Positions 27,214 through 34,850 of a stretch of 40,908 bases of DNA are shown piece after piece (position 1 is the first letter of the stretch; every line of letters begins with the position of its first letter). A program made the position numbers and the translations under genes. Under the pieces are notes generated by a model, which was not told the DNA's origin, searched no databases, and saw only the letters and a program-made list of their open reading frames with translations. This DNA comes from Saprospiraceae bacterium (GTDB lineage: Bacteria > Bacteroidota > Bacteroidia > Chitinophagales > Saprospiraceae): assembly GCA_016787415.1 (NCBI GenBank), contig JAEUUT010000263.1:1-40908 (forward strand), read 5' to 3'.

Positions 27214-27283
27214 CTCACTACTCACCACTCACTACTCACCACTCACCACTCACTACTCACCACTCACTACTCACCACTCACCA
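27214..27283 (+). repeat. Ten tandem 7-bp repeats directly before a start codon
   Basis: Ten uninterrupted units of CTCACYA (CTCACTA or CTCACCA) run from 27214 to 27283 and the next base is the A of the ATG of the following GNAT gene. They make up nearly the whole space between the two GNAT genes and leave no room for a Shine-Dalgarno sequence. Confidence 0.97.
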
Positions 27284-27706
27284 ATGCAGATTCACAAAGC
27301 CCAGACCCCCGAAGACATCGCCAAATGCGTCCGGGTGATCCTCGAACTTCGTCCGCACCTTGAACCCGAGAAAATCGTACCCATGGTGCAGGACATGCTA
27401 CAGGAAGGTTACCAACTCGCATTCATTGAAGAAAATGGCGAGGCCATGTCGGCTATTGGATACAGGTACCTGCAATTTCTGTTTTGCGGAAAACACTTCT
27501 ACATCGACGATCTGGTGACGCTGCCCGAAGCGCGTGGCAAAGGATATGGCGGCGCCCTGCTCGACTATGTGTCGGAGGAGGCAAAAGAAGCGGGTTACGG
27601 CGTTATCACGCTCGATTCCGGTCACCATCGCCACACGGCCCATCGCTTGTACCTGAACAATGGGTTCACTATTTCCAGCCATCATTTTACCAAGAAAATC
27701 AATTAG
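27284..27706 (+). CDS. GNAT family N-acetyltransferase
   Basis: The 140-residue protein is a single-domain GNAT enzyme: the acetyl-CoA loop is EARGKGYGGAL (R-G-K-G-Y-G, about residues 86-91), preceded by the strand YIDDLVTLP and followed by ITLDSGHHRHTAHRLYLNNGF. The substrate is unknown. It follows the cupin-GNAT fusion on the same strand but is separated from it by a 7-bp tandem repeat that ends at its ATG, so its translation start region is unusual. The gene is followed by IR-5. Confidence 0.9.
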   Translation: MQIHKAQTPEDIAKCVRVILELRPHLEPEKIVPMVQDMLQEGYQLAFIEENGEAMSAIGYRYLQFLFCGKHFYIDDLVTLPEARGKGYGGALLDYVSEEAKEAGYGVITLDSGHHRHTAHRLYLNNGFTISSHHFTKKIN

Positions 27707-27707
27707 T

Positions 27708-28252
27708 TGTCGGTTGTCGGTTATCTGTTATCAGGGTGGTAGGCGGGCATCTGTTGATACGTTTAAAGTTTGTTGTTTTATTTTGTATCACATCTCGAGC
27801 TGCAAAGAGGGCCCACAGATTGTCCCTTACCACCCCGATAACCGATCAGGGGTGTACGAAGGATTTGTTCGGCTACGCCCCTCGTAGCAGGATGGGAACA
27901 CGGATTGAGCGGATAAAGCGGATTTTTAGCGGCCTTTCGGCCACTTCTTTTTGATTTTTACGGATTTACCCGCCTTCGGCGGGTAGATACGCATGGCATA
28001 CACCTGAAATGATACAAGAGATTGATGTTGATTTTTGCTTGCTTTATAGAAGATTGATTCGATATACCTCCCGCCGAAGGCGGGTAAATCCGTAAAAATC
28101 AAAAAGAAGTGGCTGAAAGGCCACAAAAAATCCACTTAAATCCGCTTTGTCCGCTCAATCCGTGTTCCCATCCTGCTACGAGGGGCGTAGCCGAACAAAT
28201 CCTTCTTACACCCCTAATAACCAATAACCAATCACTAATAACTGATAACGAA
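27708..28252. repeat. Long inverted repeat IR-5 with internal hairpins
   Basis: Two imperfect arms of about 140-150 bp, 27849-27988 and 28062-28214, are reverse complements. Matching landmarks in order are GGGGTGTACGAAGGATTTG / CAAATCCTTCTTACACCCC, GGCTACGCCCCTCG, GGGAACACGGATTGAGCGG, GGCCTTTCGGCC and the CCCGCC-TTC-GGCGGG hairpin (27969-27983; partner 28070-28084). Outside them are GTTATC-rich units like those of IR-6. The roughly 75-base centre is AT-rich. No convincing gene is present in the 546 bases between the GNAT and PhzF-like genes. Confidence 0.92.
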
Positions 28253-28253
28253 C

Positions 28254-29048
28254 ATGCAATACTCACTCTATCAGGTCGATGCCTTCACCGACCGTTTGTT
28301 CGGAGGAAACTCCGCTGCCGTAGTACCCCTTCATGAATGGTTGCCCGACGAAACCATGCAATTGATTGCCCGAGAAAACAACCTGGCAGAAACGGCTTTC
28401 TTTATTCCGCTGGCCGAACACGACCAGTTTCATATCCGCTGGTTTACCCCAACCATAGAAGTAAAGTTGTGCGGACACGCCACGCTGGCCGCGGCATATG
28501 TTATCTTCAATTGTCTGCGTTCCAATTATGCCCACCGCATTTCTTTTCAAAGCAAAAGCGGCTGGCTGCATGTGATGCAGGAGGGCGATTTGCTGACGCT
28601 TGATTTTCCGACGGATTCCCTCAAAACAGCGCCATTGCCTGAGGCAGCCCGGGAGGGCCTCAATATTTTGCCCGAAGAAGTATGGGCTGGCCGCGAAGAT
28701 TACCTGCTGGTGTACCCTTCAGAAGCCGATGTGCTGGCCTTAAAACCTGACTTCAGGACACTATCGAAAGAACCTGTTCGCGGATTTATCGCCACCGCGC
28801 CCGGTCAGAAATCGGATTTTGTGTCGCGCTGCTTTTTTCCGGCTGCCGGCATCGACGAAGACCCGGTTACTGGATCGGCACATACCACACTCACGCCCTA
28901 TTGGGCGCATAGATTAGCCAAAAACGAACTTTCTGCTATCCAGGTTTCCGAACGCCGCGGCTACTTGCAGTGTCGGCTAGAAAGCGAACGGGTTATGATT
29001 TCGGGGAAAGGAAAGTTGTATTTGGAGGGGAGAATCTGGGCCAGTTAG
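28254..29048 (+). CDS. PhzF-family isomerase/epimerase-like protein
   Basis: The 264-residue protein has the two-lobed PhzF/diaminopimelate-epimerase-like pattern. It begins with YQVDAFTDRLFGGNSAAV, has the catalytic Glu46 in NNLAETAFF, GHATLAAAYV at about 74-83, and the second-lobe signature DEDPVTGSAHTTLTPYW. In the phenazine enzyme this fold isomerises trans-2,3-dihydro-3-hydroxyanthranilate. Most genomic homologues, like this one with no phenazine genes near it, have unknown substrates. Start and length are normal. IR-5 ends just before its ATG and IR-6 starts near its stop. Confidence 0.92.
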   Translation: MQYSLYQVDAFTDRLFGGNSAAVVPLHEWLPDETMQLIARENNLAETAFFIPLAEHDQFHIRWFTPTIEVKLCGHATLAAAYVIFNCLRSNYAHRISFQSKSGWLHVMQEGDLLTLDFPTDSLKTAPLPEAAREGLNILPEEVWAGREDYLLVYPSEADVLALKPDFRTLSKEPVRGFIATAPGQKSDFVSRCFFPAAGIDEDPVTGSAHTTLTPYWAHRLAKNELSAIQVSERRGYLQCRLESERVMISGKGKLYLEGRIWAS

Positions 29049-29324
29049 TTATCCGTTATCAGTTATTGGTTATCAGGGGTGGGAAGGATGAATCAGGATT
29101 TAGGGGATTGTAAGGATTAGAAGGATTCACAACGTGAAGTCTATAATTATTTATATTAACTGTTCATTAATTCATTAGTATTTGCTGACACGTATAGTCA
29201 ATTTCAACAAATTCGGACATCACAAAGGGAATCCTTCTAATCCTTACAATCCCCTAAATCCTGATTCATCCTTCCCACCCTGATAACCAATAACTGATAA
29301 CTGATAACCATTAACTGATAACCA
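29044..29324. repeat. Long inverted repeat IR-6
   Basis: The left arm 29044-29128 and right arm 29229-29324 pair over about 84 bp with few differences (one is a single G insertion in AGGGGTGGG versus CCCACCCT). The arms carry GTTATC/GATAAC units outside, then GAAGGATGAATCAGGATT and GGATTAGAAGGATTC. The 100-base centre is AT-rich and unpaired. The element occupies most of the 400 bases between the PhzF-like and M1 peptidase genes. After it, a small palindrome CCCTGC-TG-GCAGGG lies at 29359-29372. Confidence 0.93.
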
Positions 29325-29413
29325 AATGCGTTGTTTGCTCCCCTGAATCGGAATCTCACCCTGCTGGCAGGGCCTGTCTATCTACATTTTGCATTTGCAG
29401 GCGTTATACCGTT

Positions 29414-29421
29414 TATCTTCG
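29414..29421 (+). promoter_or_regulatory. -7-like promoter box of the M1 peptidase gene
   Basis: TATCTTCG, 7 of 8 to TAnnTTTG, lies 34 bases before the ATG. A TTTTG (29387-29391) lies 22 bases upstream, close to the usual -33 position. Confidence 0.45.
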
Positions 29422-29455
29422 CTGCCATTTCTGATAAACGACCAAATCATTCTGC

Positions 29456-31114
29456 ATGCTGAATAGCCATTTCAACCGAATTCTGCTTCTGATGGTGCTG
29501 TGCGCTGGAACCACCTTTGCGCAGGCCCAAACCCCTGAATTTACCCACGACGATACCCTGCGAGGCAGTATCACGCCCCAGCGGGCCTGGTGGGATCTGA
29601 CGTATTACGACCTGCGGCTTCGCGTCAATCCTGCCGACAAGAGTATTTCAGGGAACAATACTATATTTTACAAAGTGTTGAATACGAGCAATTTGTTGCA
29701 GATTGATTTGCAGCCGCCGCTTCAAATTGATAAGGCAGAACAGGACGGCAAGGTGTTGTCGGTACAGAAGGCAGGCGAAAATGCCTATTTTATTGAACTG
29801 CAAAAAAGCCAACAGGTAGGTTCCCTGCAATCCGTCACCGTGTGGTATTCCGGCAAGCCGCGTGAAGCCGTACATGCCCCCTGGGATGGCGGTTTCAGTT
29901 GGGCCAAGGATGCGAAAGGCCAGCCTTTTGTAGCGACTTCCTGCCAGGGGCTCGGCGCCAGCGTGTGGTGGCCCTGTAAAGATCACATGTACGATGAGCC
30001 TGATTCTCAGGCGGTTTCCGTGACCGTCCCGAATGGACTCATGGACGTATCGAACGGGCGCTTGCGCCGCACACAGGACAACGGCGACGGCACCACTACC
30101 TATGAGTGGTTTGTGTCGAACCCCATCAACAACTATGGTATCAATGTCAATTTTGCCAATTATACCCACTGGAGTGAAGTGTACGATGGAGAAAAAGGCC
30201 CGCTGACGATGGACTACTATGTGCTGCCGCAAAACCTGAACAAAGCCAAAGAGCAGTTCAAACAGGCGCCCATGATGATGAAAGCGCTCGAGTACTGGTT
30301 TGGCCCCTATCCTTTTTATGAAGACGGCTACAAATTGGTGGAAGTGCCGTACCTGGGTATGGAACACCAGAGTTCGGTCACTTATGGCAATCAGTACCGC
30401 AATGGCTACCTCGGTATGGATCAGTCGGGCACGGGCTGGGGCAAAAAATTCGACTTCATCATCATCCATGAATCGGCGCACGAGTGGTTTGCCAACAACA
30501 TCACCTACCGCGATATTGCCGATATGTGGATACACGAGTCGTTTGCCAATTACAGCGAAGGCCTCTACACCGAGTACTACTACGGCAAGGAAGCCGGCGC
30601 TGCCTACACCCGCGGCGTGCGTTCCAATATCCAGAACAAAGCGCCCATTATTGGCTACTACGATGTCAATCGGGAAGGCTCGATCGATATGTACTACAAG
30701 GGTGGAAATATGCTCCACACCATTCGTCAGATCGTGAACAACGATGAAAAATGGCGCAATATCCTGCGCGGCTTAGGCAAGGATTTTTACCACCAGGTAG
30801 TGACGACCCAGCAAATCGAACAGTATTTGAGCAGCCATGTGGGTCGCAACCTGCAAAAAGTGTTCGATCAATACCTGCGCCACGTGGAAATTCCCATTCT
30901 GGAATACCGCTACAAAAAAGGCAAGGTGGAATACCACTGGACAAATTGTGTCGATGGCTTCGATATGCCGGTAAAAGTGACCCTCTCAAAAGGTGTGTAC
31001 ACGATGGTGTATCCGACGACGGAATGGAAAAGCAGCCCTTGCAAATTGGGGAAAAAAGGGAAGTTGGTGGTGGATGAGGATTTTTATGTGTTTTCGTCGG
31101 AGATAAGCGAATAG
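29456..31114 (+). CDS. M1 family zinc metallopeptidase, exported
   Basis: The 552-residue protein has a signal peptide (cleavage near AQA, residue 24), the N-terminal beta domain of M1 aminopeptidases, and a thermolysin-like catalytic domain. Zinc ligands are His338, His342 (HESAH) and Glu361 (HESFANY), with the exact HExxH-18-E spacing. The substrate-anchoring GAMEN-type motif reads GMEHQ (301-305). The C-terminal helical domain seems absent, as in other short exported Bacteroidota M1 enzymes. It should cleave N-terminal residues of peptides in the periplasm. It has its own promoter-like box and a hairpin terminator after the stop. Confidence 0.95.
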   Translation: MLNSHFNRILLLMVLCAGTTFAQAQTPEFTHDDTLRGSITPQRAWWDLTYYDLRLRVNPADKSISGNNTIFYKVLNTSNLLQIDLQPPLQIDKAEQDGKVLSVQKAGENAYFIELQKSQQVGSLQSVTVWYSGKPREAVHAPWDGGFSWAKDAKGQPFVATSCQGLGASVWWPCKDHMYDEPDSQAVSVTVPNGLMDVSNGRLRRTQDNGDGTTTYEWFVSNPINNYGINVNFANYTHWSEVYDGEKGPLTMDYYVLPQNLNKAKEQFKQAPMMMKALEYWFGPYPFYEDGYKLVEVPYLGMEHQSSVTYGNQYRNGYLGMDQSGTGWGKKFDFIIIHESAHEWFANNITYRDIADMWIHESFANYSEGLYTEYYYGKEAGAAYTRGVRSNIQNKAPIIGYYDVNREGSIDMYYKGGNMLHTIRQIVNNDEKWRNILRGLGKDFYHQVVTTQQIEQYLSSHVGRNLQKVFDQYLRHVEIPILEYRYKKGKVEYHWTNCVDGFDMPVKVTLSKGVYTMVYPTTEWKSSPCKLGKKGKLVVDEDFYVFSSEISE

Positions 31115-31116
31115 AA

Positions 31117-31140
31117 GGGGGCTTAAAAAAGCCCTCTTAA
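31117..31140 (+). terminator. Hairpin terminator after the M1 peptidase gene
   Basis: GGGGGCTT (31117-31124) pairs with AAGCCCTC (31129-31136) with one G-T pair, followed by TTAA. It starts 3 bases after the stop codon. The T-tract is short, so strength is uncertain. Confidence 0.6.
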
Positions 31141-31187
31141 TATCAGTTCGTTTCTCTCAATAATACATGAAGCAGAAATGTAGGTAC

Positions 31188-31415
31188 TCATGCTTGCCGG
31201 GCTCTGATTTTGGCAAGTCGTATTAACCGTTCCAAAACAACGTAGTGATCAAGTTCATCTTTTTCAGATGTAGTAAGTTGAGTTGTTTGTGAACGTAGAA
31301 TCAAATACTCAAGCCTTTCTTGCATCTCAGAGGAGGCCTTTATGTTGGACAGTCTGACTGGATCAGTTGCTGCCAACAATGCAGCAATTTCATCGTATGC
31401 ATTATAAATAGTCAT
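31188..31415 (-). CDS. Small helical protein, possibly antitoxin-like
   Basis: A 75-residue, wholly helical, charged protein. Its C-terminal part, LTTSEKDELDHYVVLERLIRLAKIRARQA, resembles the C-terminal helix of small proteins that are often encoded before HNH-nuclease or toxin genes in cyanobacteria and Bacteroidota. No toxin partner is next to it: ung follows downstream after about 55 bases. It could be an orphan antitoxin or a stand-alone gene. It is a real gene candidate because codon use is normal and there is no overlap. Confidence 0.6.
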   Translation of the reverse strand: MTIYNAYDEIAALLAATDPVRLSNIKASSEMQERLEYLILRSQTTQLTTSEKDELDHYVVLERLIRLAKIRARQA

Positions 31416-31469
31416 TATTTTCAGTATTTATCTTGCAAAAATAAGAACAACTAAGTTGAAATACAAGGC

Positions 31470-32159
31470 TTACAGCCGCCAGTCGATCAATGCTTTCCCT
31501 TGTTTCCCCAGTATCTCATTCGCCGCAGCAAAATGTCCGCAACCCTGAAAGGCATTGCCGGCCAGCGGCGAAGGGTGTGCGGCTTCGAGCACGTAGTGTT
31601 TGCTCTGGTCGATGAGCGCTTTTTTCTGTTTGGCAAAATTCCCCCAGAGCATAAATACCACGCCTTCTTTTTCCGCTGAAATGTGGCGAATAACGGCATC
31701 GGTGAAATTTTGCCAGCCGATTTTCTGGTGCGACGCCGGTGTGCGGGCCTGCACAGTGAGCATGGCATTGAGCAGCAGCACGCCCTGCTGCGCCCAGGCC
31801 GTGAGGTCGCCGTGCTTGGGTGGCTCAATGCCGAGGCTGGACTGAATTTCCTTGTAAATATTTTGCAGCGACGGCGGCACGCGCACACCTTTGGGCACCG
31901 AAAAACTCAATCCCATGGCCTCGCCGGGGTTGTGGTAGGGGTCTTGCCCGAGTATCACTACCGTCACCTGATCGAAGGGCGTCTGGTTGAATGCATTGAA
32001 AATCAGCGGCCCCGGTGGGTAAATCGTCTTCCCGGCCTGCTTTTCCTGCAACAGAAAAGCCTTGATGTCGGCGAAATACGGCTGGCTGAATTCGTCGGCC
32101 AGCACCCGTTTCCAACTTTCTTCGATCTGCACATGGGCAGCAGGCGGTGTTGTTTCCAT
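31470..32159 (-). CDS. ung: Uracil-DNA glycosylase
   Basis: From ATG 32159 the protein has 229 residues, normal for family 1 Ung. The water-activating loop GQDPYH (71-76, with Asp73) and the minor-groove loop HPSPLAGNAF are both present, as are LLNAMLTV and VFMLWGNFAKQK. It removes uracil from DNA to start base-excision repair. The open frame extends to 32279, but that stretch overlaps the tRNA-Arg gene on the other strand, so the shorter start is right. It is the last clearly core-genome gene before the accessory region. Confidence 0.97.
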   Translation of the reverse strand: METTPPAAHVQIEESWKRVLADEFSQPYFADIKAFLLQEKQAGKTIYPPGPLIFNAFNQTPFDQVTVVILGQDPYHNPGEAMGLSFSVPKGVRVPPSLQNIYKEIQSSLGIEPPKHGDLTAWAQQGVLLLNAMLTVQARTPASHQKIGWQNFTDAVIRHISAEKEGVVFMLWGNFAKQKKALIDQSKHYVLEAAHPSPLAGNAFQGCGHFAAANEILGKQGKALIDWRL

Positions 32160-32237
32160 GATCCTGAAATTTGCCTGCAAGGTAATGACTCGGGGAACTT
32201 TTTGTGCCGCCCGGGCATTGGAGTGTCCGAAAGTTGT

Positions 32238-32245
32238 TACTTTTG
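32238..32245 (+). promoter_or_regulatory. -7 promoter box of tRNA-Arg
   Basis: TACTTTTG, an exact TAnnTTTG match, ends 7 bases before the first base of the tRNA; a TTG lies at 32218-32220. The following GCGGC is shared with the yidC promoter. Confidence 0.7.
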
Positions 32246-32252
32246 CGGCGTT

Positions 32253-32325
32253 GGTCCCATAGCTCAATGGATAGAGCACCTGCCTTCTAAGCAGGCGGTT
32301 ACTGGTTCGACCCCAGTTGGGATCA
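32253..32325 (+). tRNA. tRNA-Arg (anticodon UCU)
   Basis: A complete 73-base cloverleaf. The acceptor GGTCCCA pairs with TGGGATC (one G-T), followed by discriminator A. The anticodon stem CCTGC/GCAGG holds the loop CTTCTAA with anticodon TCT. The T stem ACTGG/CCAGT holds TTCGACC. CCA is not encoded. tRNA-Arg genes are common integration sites, and the accessory genes start straight after it, but I found no second copy of its 3' end in the window. Confidence 0.96.
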
Positions 32326-32457
32326 CTTGATTATCAAGGAGTTATGCGGGTTTGCATGGCTCCTTTTTTTGTGGTTTACAGCATGGTTTACATTGATACC
32401 TCTTTTGCATCCTAAAAGCTGTTTTCGGATGCATTATTTGAAAATCCGACTTAGAAT

Positions 32458-33054
32458 ATGGAGCAGGCATTTATTTGGTTCTTCCGTCAGATTATGGAAG
32501 AAGAGTATGTTAGTGATGGTAAATACTCTCACTTAGAGTATGCTGCATTTAAAGCATTCATACTACATTCAAATGATCTTTGCGCATATATGAGAAATCA
32601 GCGTAACCCTCTTGAAGATGCGTATGAAACTGGCATTTTTACCATCTGTGACTTTATCAACAAAAACAAAGGAGTAAAGGCTTCCGGCAAAATACTCTAT
32701 AGAGGAACGCGCTTACCCAACTCAATTTTTGAACATGTCATTCAATCTGGATATTATTCAGATTGTGCTTTCTTGTCCACAAGCGATAGTTTAGATGATG
32801 CAAAACGGTTTGTTGTAATGGATCAACATGAAGACCCACAAGAAACACATACAATGGTATTATTTTCGATTGTCTCACATTGTACAGGAGTAGATATAAG
32901 TGATCTCTCACTTATTCATGGGATAGACGGCAAAGAGACGATTTTCAACCCAGGAACAGTATTCAAGGTTATGGAAGTGAAACAAACGTTTCTTCCAAAT
33001 GAAACTGCTCGAATAGTATATGAGATAACGCTTGAGGAAGAAGTCAAAAATTAA
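32458..33054 (+). CDS. ADP-ribosyltransferase-like protein
   Basis: The 198-residue protein has the R-S-E layout of ADP-ribosyltransferase folds: Arg82 in LYRGTR, the STS motif at 107-109 (FLSTSDSLDDAKRF), and Glu160 in the G-K-E-T-I-F-N-P-G-T segment near residues 158-167. In typical arginine-specific enzymes the last motif is E-x-E; here the first Glu is Gly158, so target or activity may differ, for example a different amino acid or NAD hydrolysis only. There is no signal peptide and no obvious immunity gene next to it. It could be a phage-defence effector, a toxin, or a phage- or plasmid-derived modifier. Base composition is low in GC (23 of 60 in a sampled line), unlike the core genes. 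Confidence 0.72.
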   Translation: MEQAFIWFFRQIMEEEYVSDGKYSHLEYAAFKAFILHSNDLCAYMRNQRNPLEDAYETGIFTICDFINKNKGVKASGKILYRGTRLPNSIFEHVIQSGYYSDCAFLSTSDSLDDAKRFVVMDQHEDPQETHTMVLFSIVSHCTGVDISDLSLIHGIDGKETIFNPGTVFKVMEVKQTFLPNETARIVYEITLEEEVKN

Positions 33055-33111
33055 CCGCTTCTTTTCCGCTGTCATTGGTTCAGTGGAACATCAGCACTTC
33101 TAAAAGAAGTT

Positions 33112-33365
33112 CTACTTAAGCCACTTATCAAACACGTAGCATTCCAATTCCTTCCTTCGAGTATAAGTCTGATAATATCTGAGGAAGCGCTCTGTCGGTC
33201 GGACCTGGTAATGGCTTTTCAGATACGGCGTAAAAATTTGTTCCTGTGAACGCCAATATTGGTCGTCTACACGGCAATGCCTGGAATGGGTTTTTGTTTT
33301 ATAGACGAATAGATTTCTTGATAAAAAGGCTTGATACCTGTCAGTGCTGCTTCCCTTTCTCTCAT
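33112..33365 (-). pseudogene. Small gene broken by a one-base frameshift
   Basis: On the minus strand an ATG at 33365 is preceded by AAGGAG at good spacing and opens MREREAALTGIKPFYQEIYS. This frame stops after 32 codons. The next frame then continues without a break as DDQYWRSQEQIFTPYLKSHY and on to EcyvfdKWLK and a stop at 33112. The total length is 254 bases, one short of 85 codons. Both parts look like protein sequence, so a single-base loss (or a sequencing error) is likely. The family is unknown. No other gene fills the 470 bases between the ADP-ribosyltransferase-like and XRE genes. Confidence 0.45.
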
Positions 33366-33462
33366 AAGGTCACTCCTTCTTAATTCCTATCCCTATCGGT
33401 TCGAACGTCGTCGGTTTCCCCATAGCAAGATCACCGCTACACAAAAAAAATTTGACGATTGC

Positions 33463-33513
33463 TTGCTAAATTTAGCAACGCCCCATATCTTTGCTCGACA
33501 TATTTAGCAACGC
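33463..33513 (+). promoter_or_regulatory. Promoter and probable XRE operators of the Argonaute cassette
   Basis: TATCTTTG (33486-33493) is an exact -7 box. The perfect 16-bp palindrome TTGCTAAATTTAGCAA (33463-33478) covers the -33 position, and its TTG is 20 bases before the -7 box. A second inverted repeat, TTGCT-N10-AGCAA (33491-33510), covers the predicted start of transcription. The half-site ATTTAGCAACGC occurs twice, 32 bases apart (33470-33481 and 33502-33513), about three DNA turns. The layout fits repression by the XRE protein encoded next. Confidence 0.7.
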
Positions 33514-33531
33514 TTTAATCTCAATGAATAT

Positions 33532-33873
33532 ATGTCTAATTACGGCTCCTACTTCAAAGCCCTTCGAGAAGCCAAAAATCTAACACTACGAGAGGTGGAA
33601 AAACAAACGGGGGTTTCCAATGCTTACCTTAGCCAGTTGGAAACCGGAAAAGTGAAACAGCCTTCCCCGCTTAATCTGCATAAACTTGCGCAACTATACG
33701 ATGTATCGTATGAAACATTGATGGAGAAAGTCGGGTATCCGGTGCCTCAATCGACTGAAGTATTGGCCAACAAGGAGCCAATCGCTGCACACGGAAGATT
33801 AGGTGCTTTGACCGATGATGAAGAGTTAGAACTCCTGGATTATCTCAAATTTATCCGCAATCGAAGAAAATGA
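33532..33873 (+). CDS. XRE-family transcriptional regulator
   Basis: The 113-residue protein has a single HTH_3 domain (about residues 8-65): LREAKNLTLREVEKQTGVSNAYLSQLETG is a textbook helix-turn-helix with the S-x-L-E recognition helix. A tail ending in LLDYLKFIRNRRK follows. The tail is typical of regulators in toxin-antitoxin and defence operons. The stop overlaps the start of the nuclease gene (ATGA), so the two are coupled. Two candidate operators lie over its promoter, so it probably represses its own operon. It has no sign of a ligand or peptidase domain; the cassette's last gene encodes a possible zinc peptidase that might cut it (hypothesis). Confidence 0.92.
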   Translation: MSNYGSYFKALREAKNLTLREVEKQTGVSNAYLSQLETGKVKQPSPLNLHKLAQLYDVSYETLMEKVGYPVPQSTEVLANKEPIAAHGRLGALTDDEELELLDYLKFIRNRRK

Positions 33874-34850
33874 AAGCCTTTTCATTCAGTGGCTATCGCA
33901 CTTTTCAGAAGTGTCAACGTCAATGGTACTTCAATTCGAAGGCCAAAGGTAGCAATGTAAAGAATGATCCACTCCGTCGTGAAATCACGATGCTTTCACA
34001 TTTACGAACGTTAGCTGCTTGGCGGGGCCAACTTGTTGACGATGTGTTGAGCACTGAAATGGTACCAGCGTTTAACCAAAGGCAGGAATTTTCTCTCGAT
34101 GATGCTTTATCAGTTGCAAACAAGCTTTTTAAGAAGAGATTGCGTTTTTCTCAAAATCGCGAGTATCGAGATCCGAATAACAAAAAGAGCCATATTCCTG
34201 AAGAATTTTCTCCTTTGCTTGAACATGAATACGACATCCCGGTCAGCGATGAGCAATTGGAAGATGCATGGTTAGAAATCGAAATTGCGCTGACTCATTT
34301 TTTCCAGAATGAATCATTAGTAGAACTGCTGCGCGGTGCCGAACATCTTGATGCGCAGAGAACACTGAACTTTAAACTCGAAGGCTTCTCCGCCGTCGGT
34401 ACTCCAGACCTCATTGTGTACTCTAAACGGCAAGCACCATTAATTGTCGACTGGAAGGTTCATGCTGAACCCGTTAAAAGGTATAATCAACAACTATTGA
34501 TATATGCATTGGCATTGCACTATAATCTTCCTTTGCCTCAGTACCGACACCGATTCAGTTGGAGAAATTATCCTCTGACGGACTATAAACTTATCGAGTA
34601 CCAGCTATTGAAAGATGACTTACGACATTATACTGTTACTGAAGACTATCTTTTTCAAATAAGGGAATTCATCATTGAAGGCGCATACAAACTCCAACTC
34701 GCTGGCGCTAACGATTCTTACAACTTCGATGACTTACAGGACCTCGAACAAACCGATGACCCTGAAATCTGCCTAACCTGTTCATTCAGAAAAATTTGTA
34801 GTCATGAACAAAAACCAACGAACTATCAGCCCAATCTTTTTGATTGGTAA
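33870..34850 (+). CDS. Cas4/AddB-like PD-(D/E)XK nuclease with four-cysteine iron-sulfur signature
   Basis: The 326-residue protein opens like RecB-type nucleases (FSGYRTFQKCQRQWYF). The nuclease core is Asp180 (GTPDLIV), Asp194-Trp-Lys196 (IVDWK) and the Q-x-x-x-Y motif QLLIY (208-212). Cys15 at the N-terminus plus Cys301, Cys304 and Cys310 (CxxC-x5-C) at the C-terminus form the layout of the iron-sulfur staple of Cas4 and AddB. The usual GxxxH at the first motif reads G-Q-L-V-D (53-57), so His is replaced by Asp. It would cut DNA, probably single-stranded or at ends. It is coupled to the XRE gene and overlaps the Argonaute start by 47 bases, which points to joint action. Confidence 0.88.
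   Translation: MKAFSFSGYRTFQKCQRQWYFNSKAKGSNVKNDPLRREITMLSHLRTLAAWRGQLVDDVLSTEMVPAFNQRQEFSLDDALSVANKLFKKRLRFSQNREYRDPNNKKSHIPEEFSPLLEHEYDIPVSDEQLEDAWLEIEIALTHFFQNESLVELLRGAEHLDAQRTLNFKLEGFSAVGTPDLIVYSKRQAPLIVDWKVHAEPVKRYNQQLLIYALALHYNLPLPQYRHRFSWRNYPLTDYKLIEYQLLKDDLRHYTVTEDYLFQIREFIIEGAYKLQLAGANDSYNFDDLQDLEQTDDPEICLTCSFRKICSHEQKPTNYQPNLFDW

Noticed and set aside
27708..28252. Several open frames in IR-5
   Set aside because: They are shadows of the palindrome and its hairpins, lack homology-like features and occur on both strands.
31470..32279. Longer ung start giving 269 residues
   Set aside because: The extra 40 codons overlap the tRNA-Arg gene on the opposite strand, and the family start is the internal ATG at 32159.
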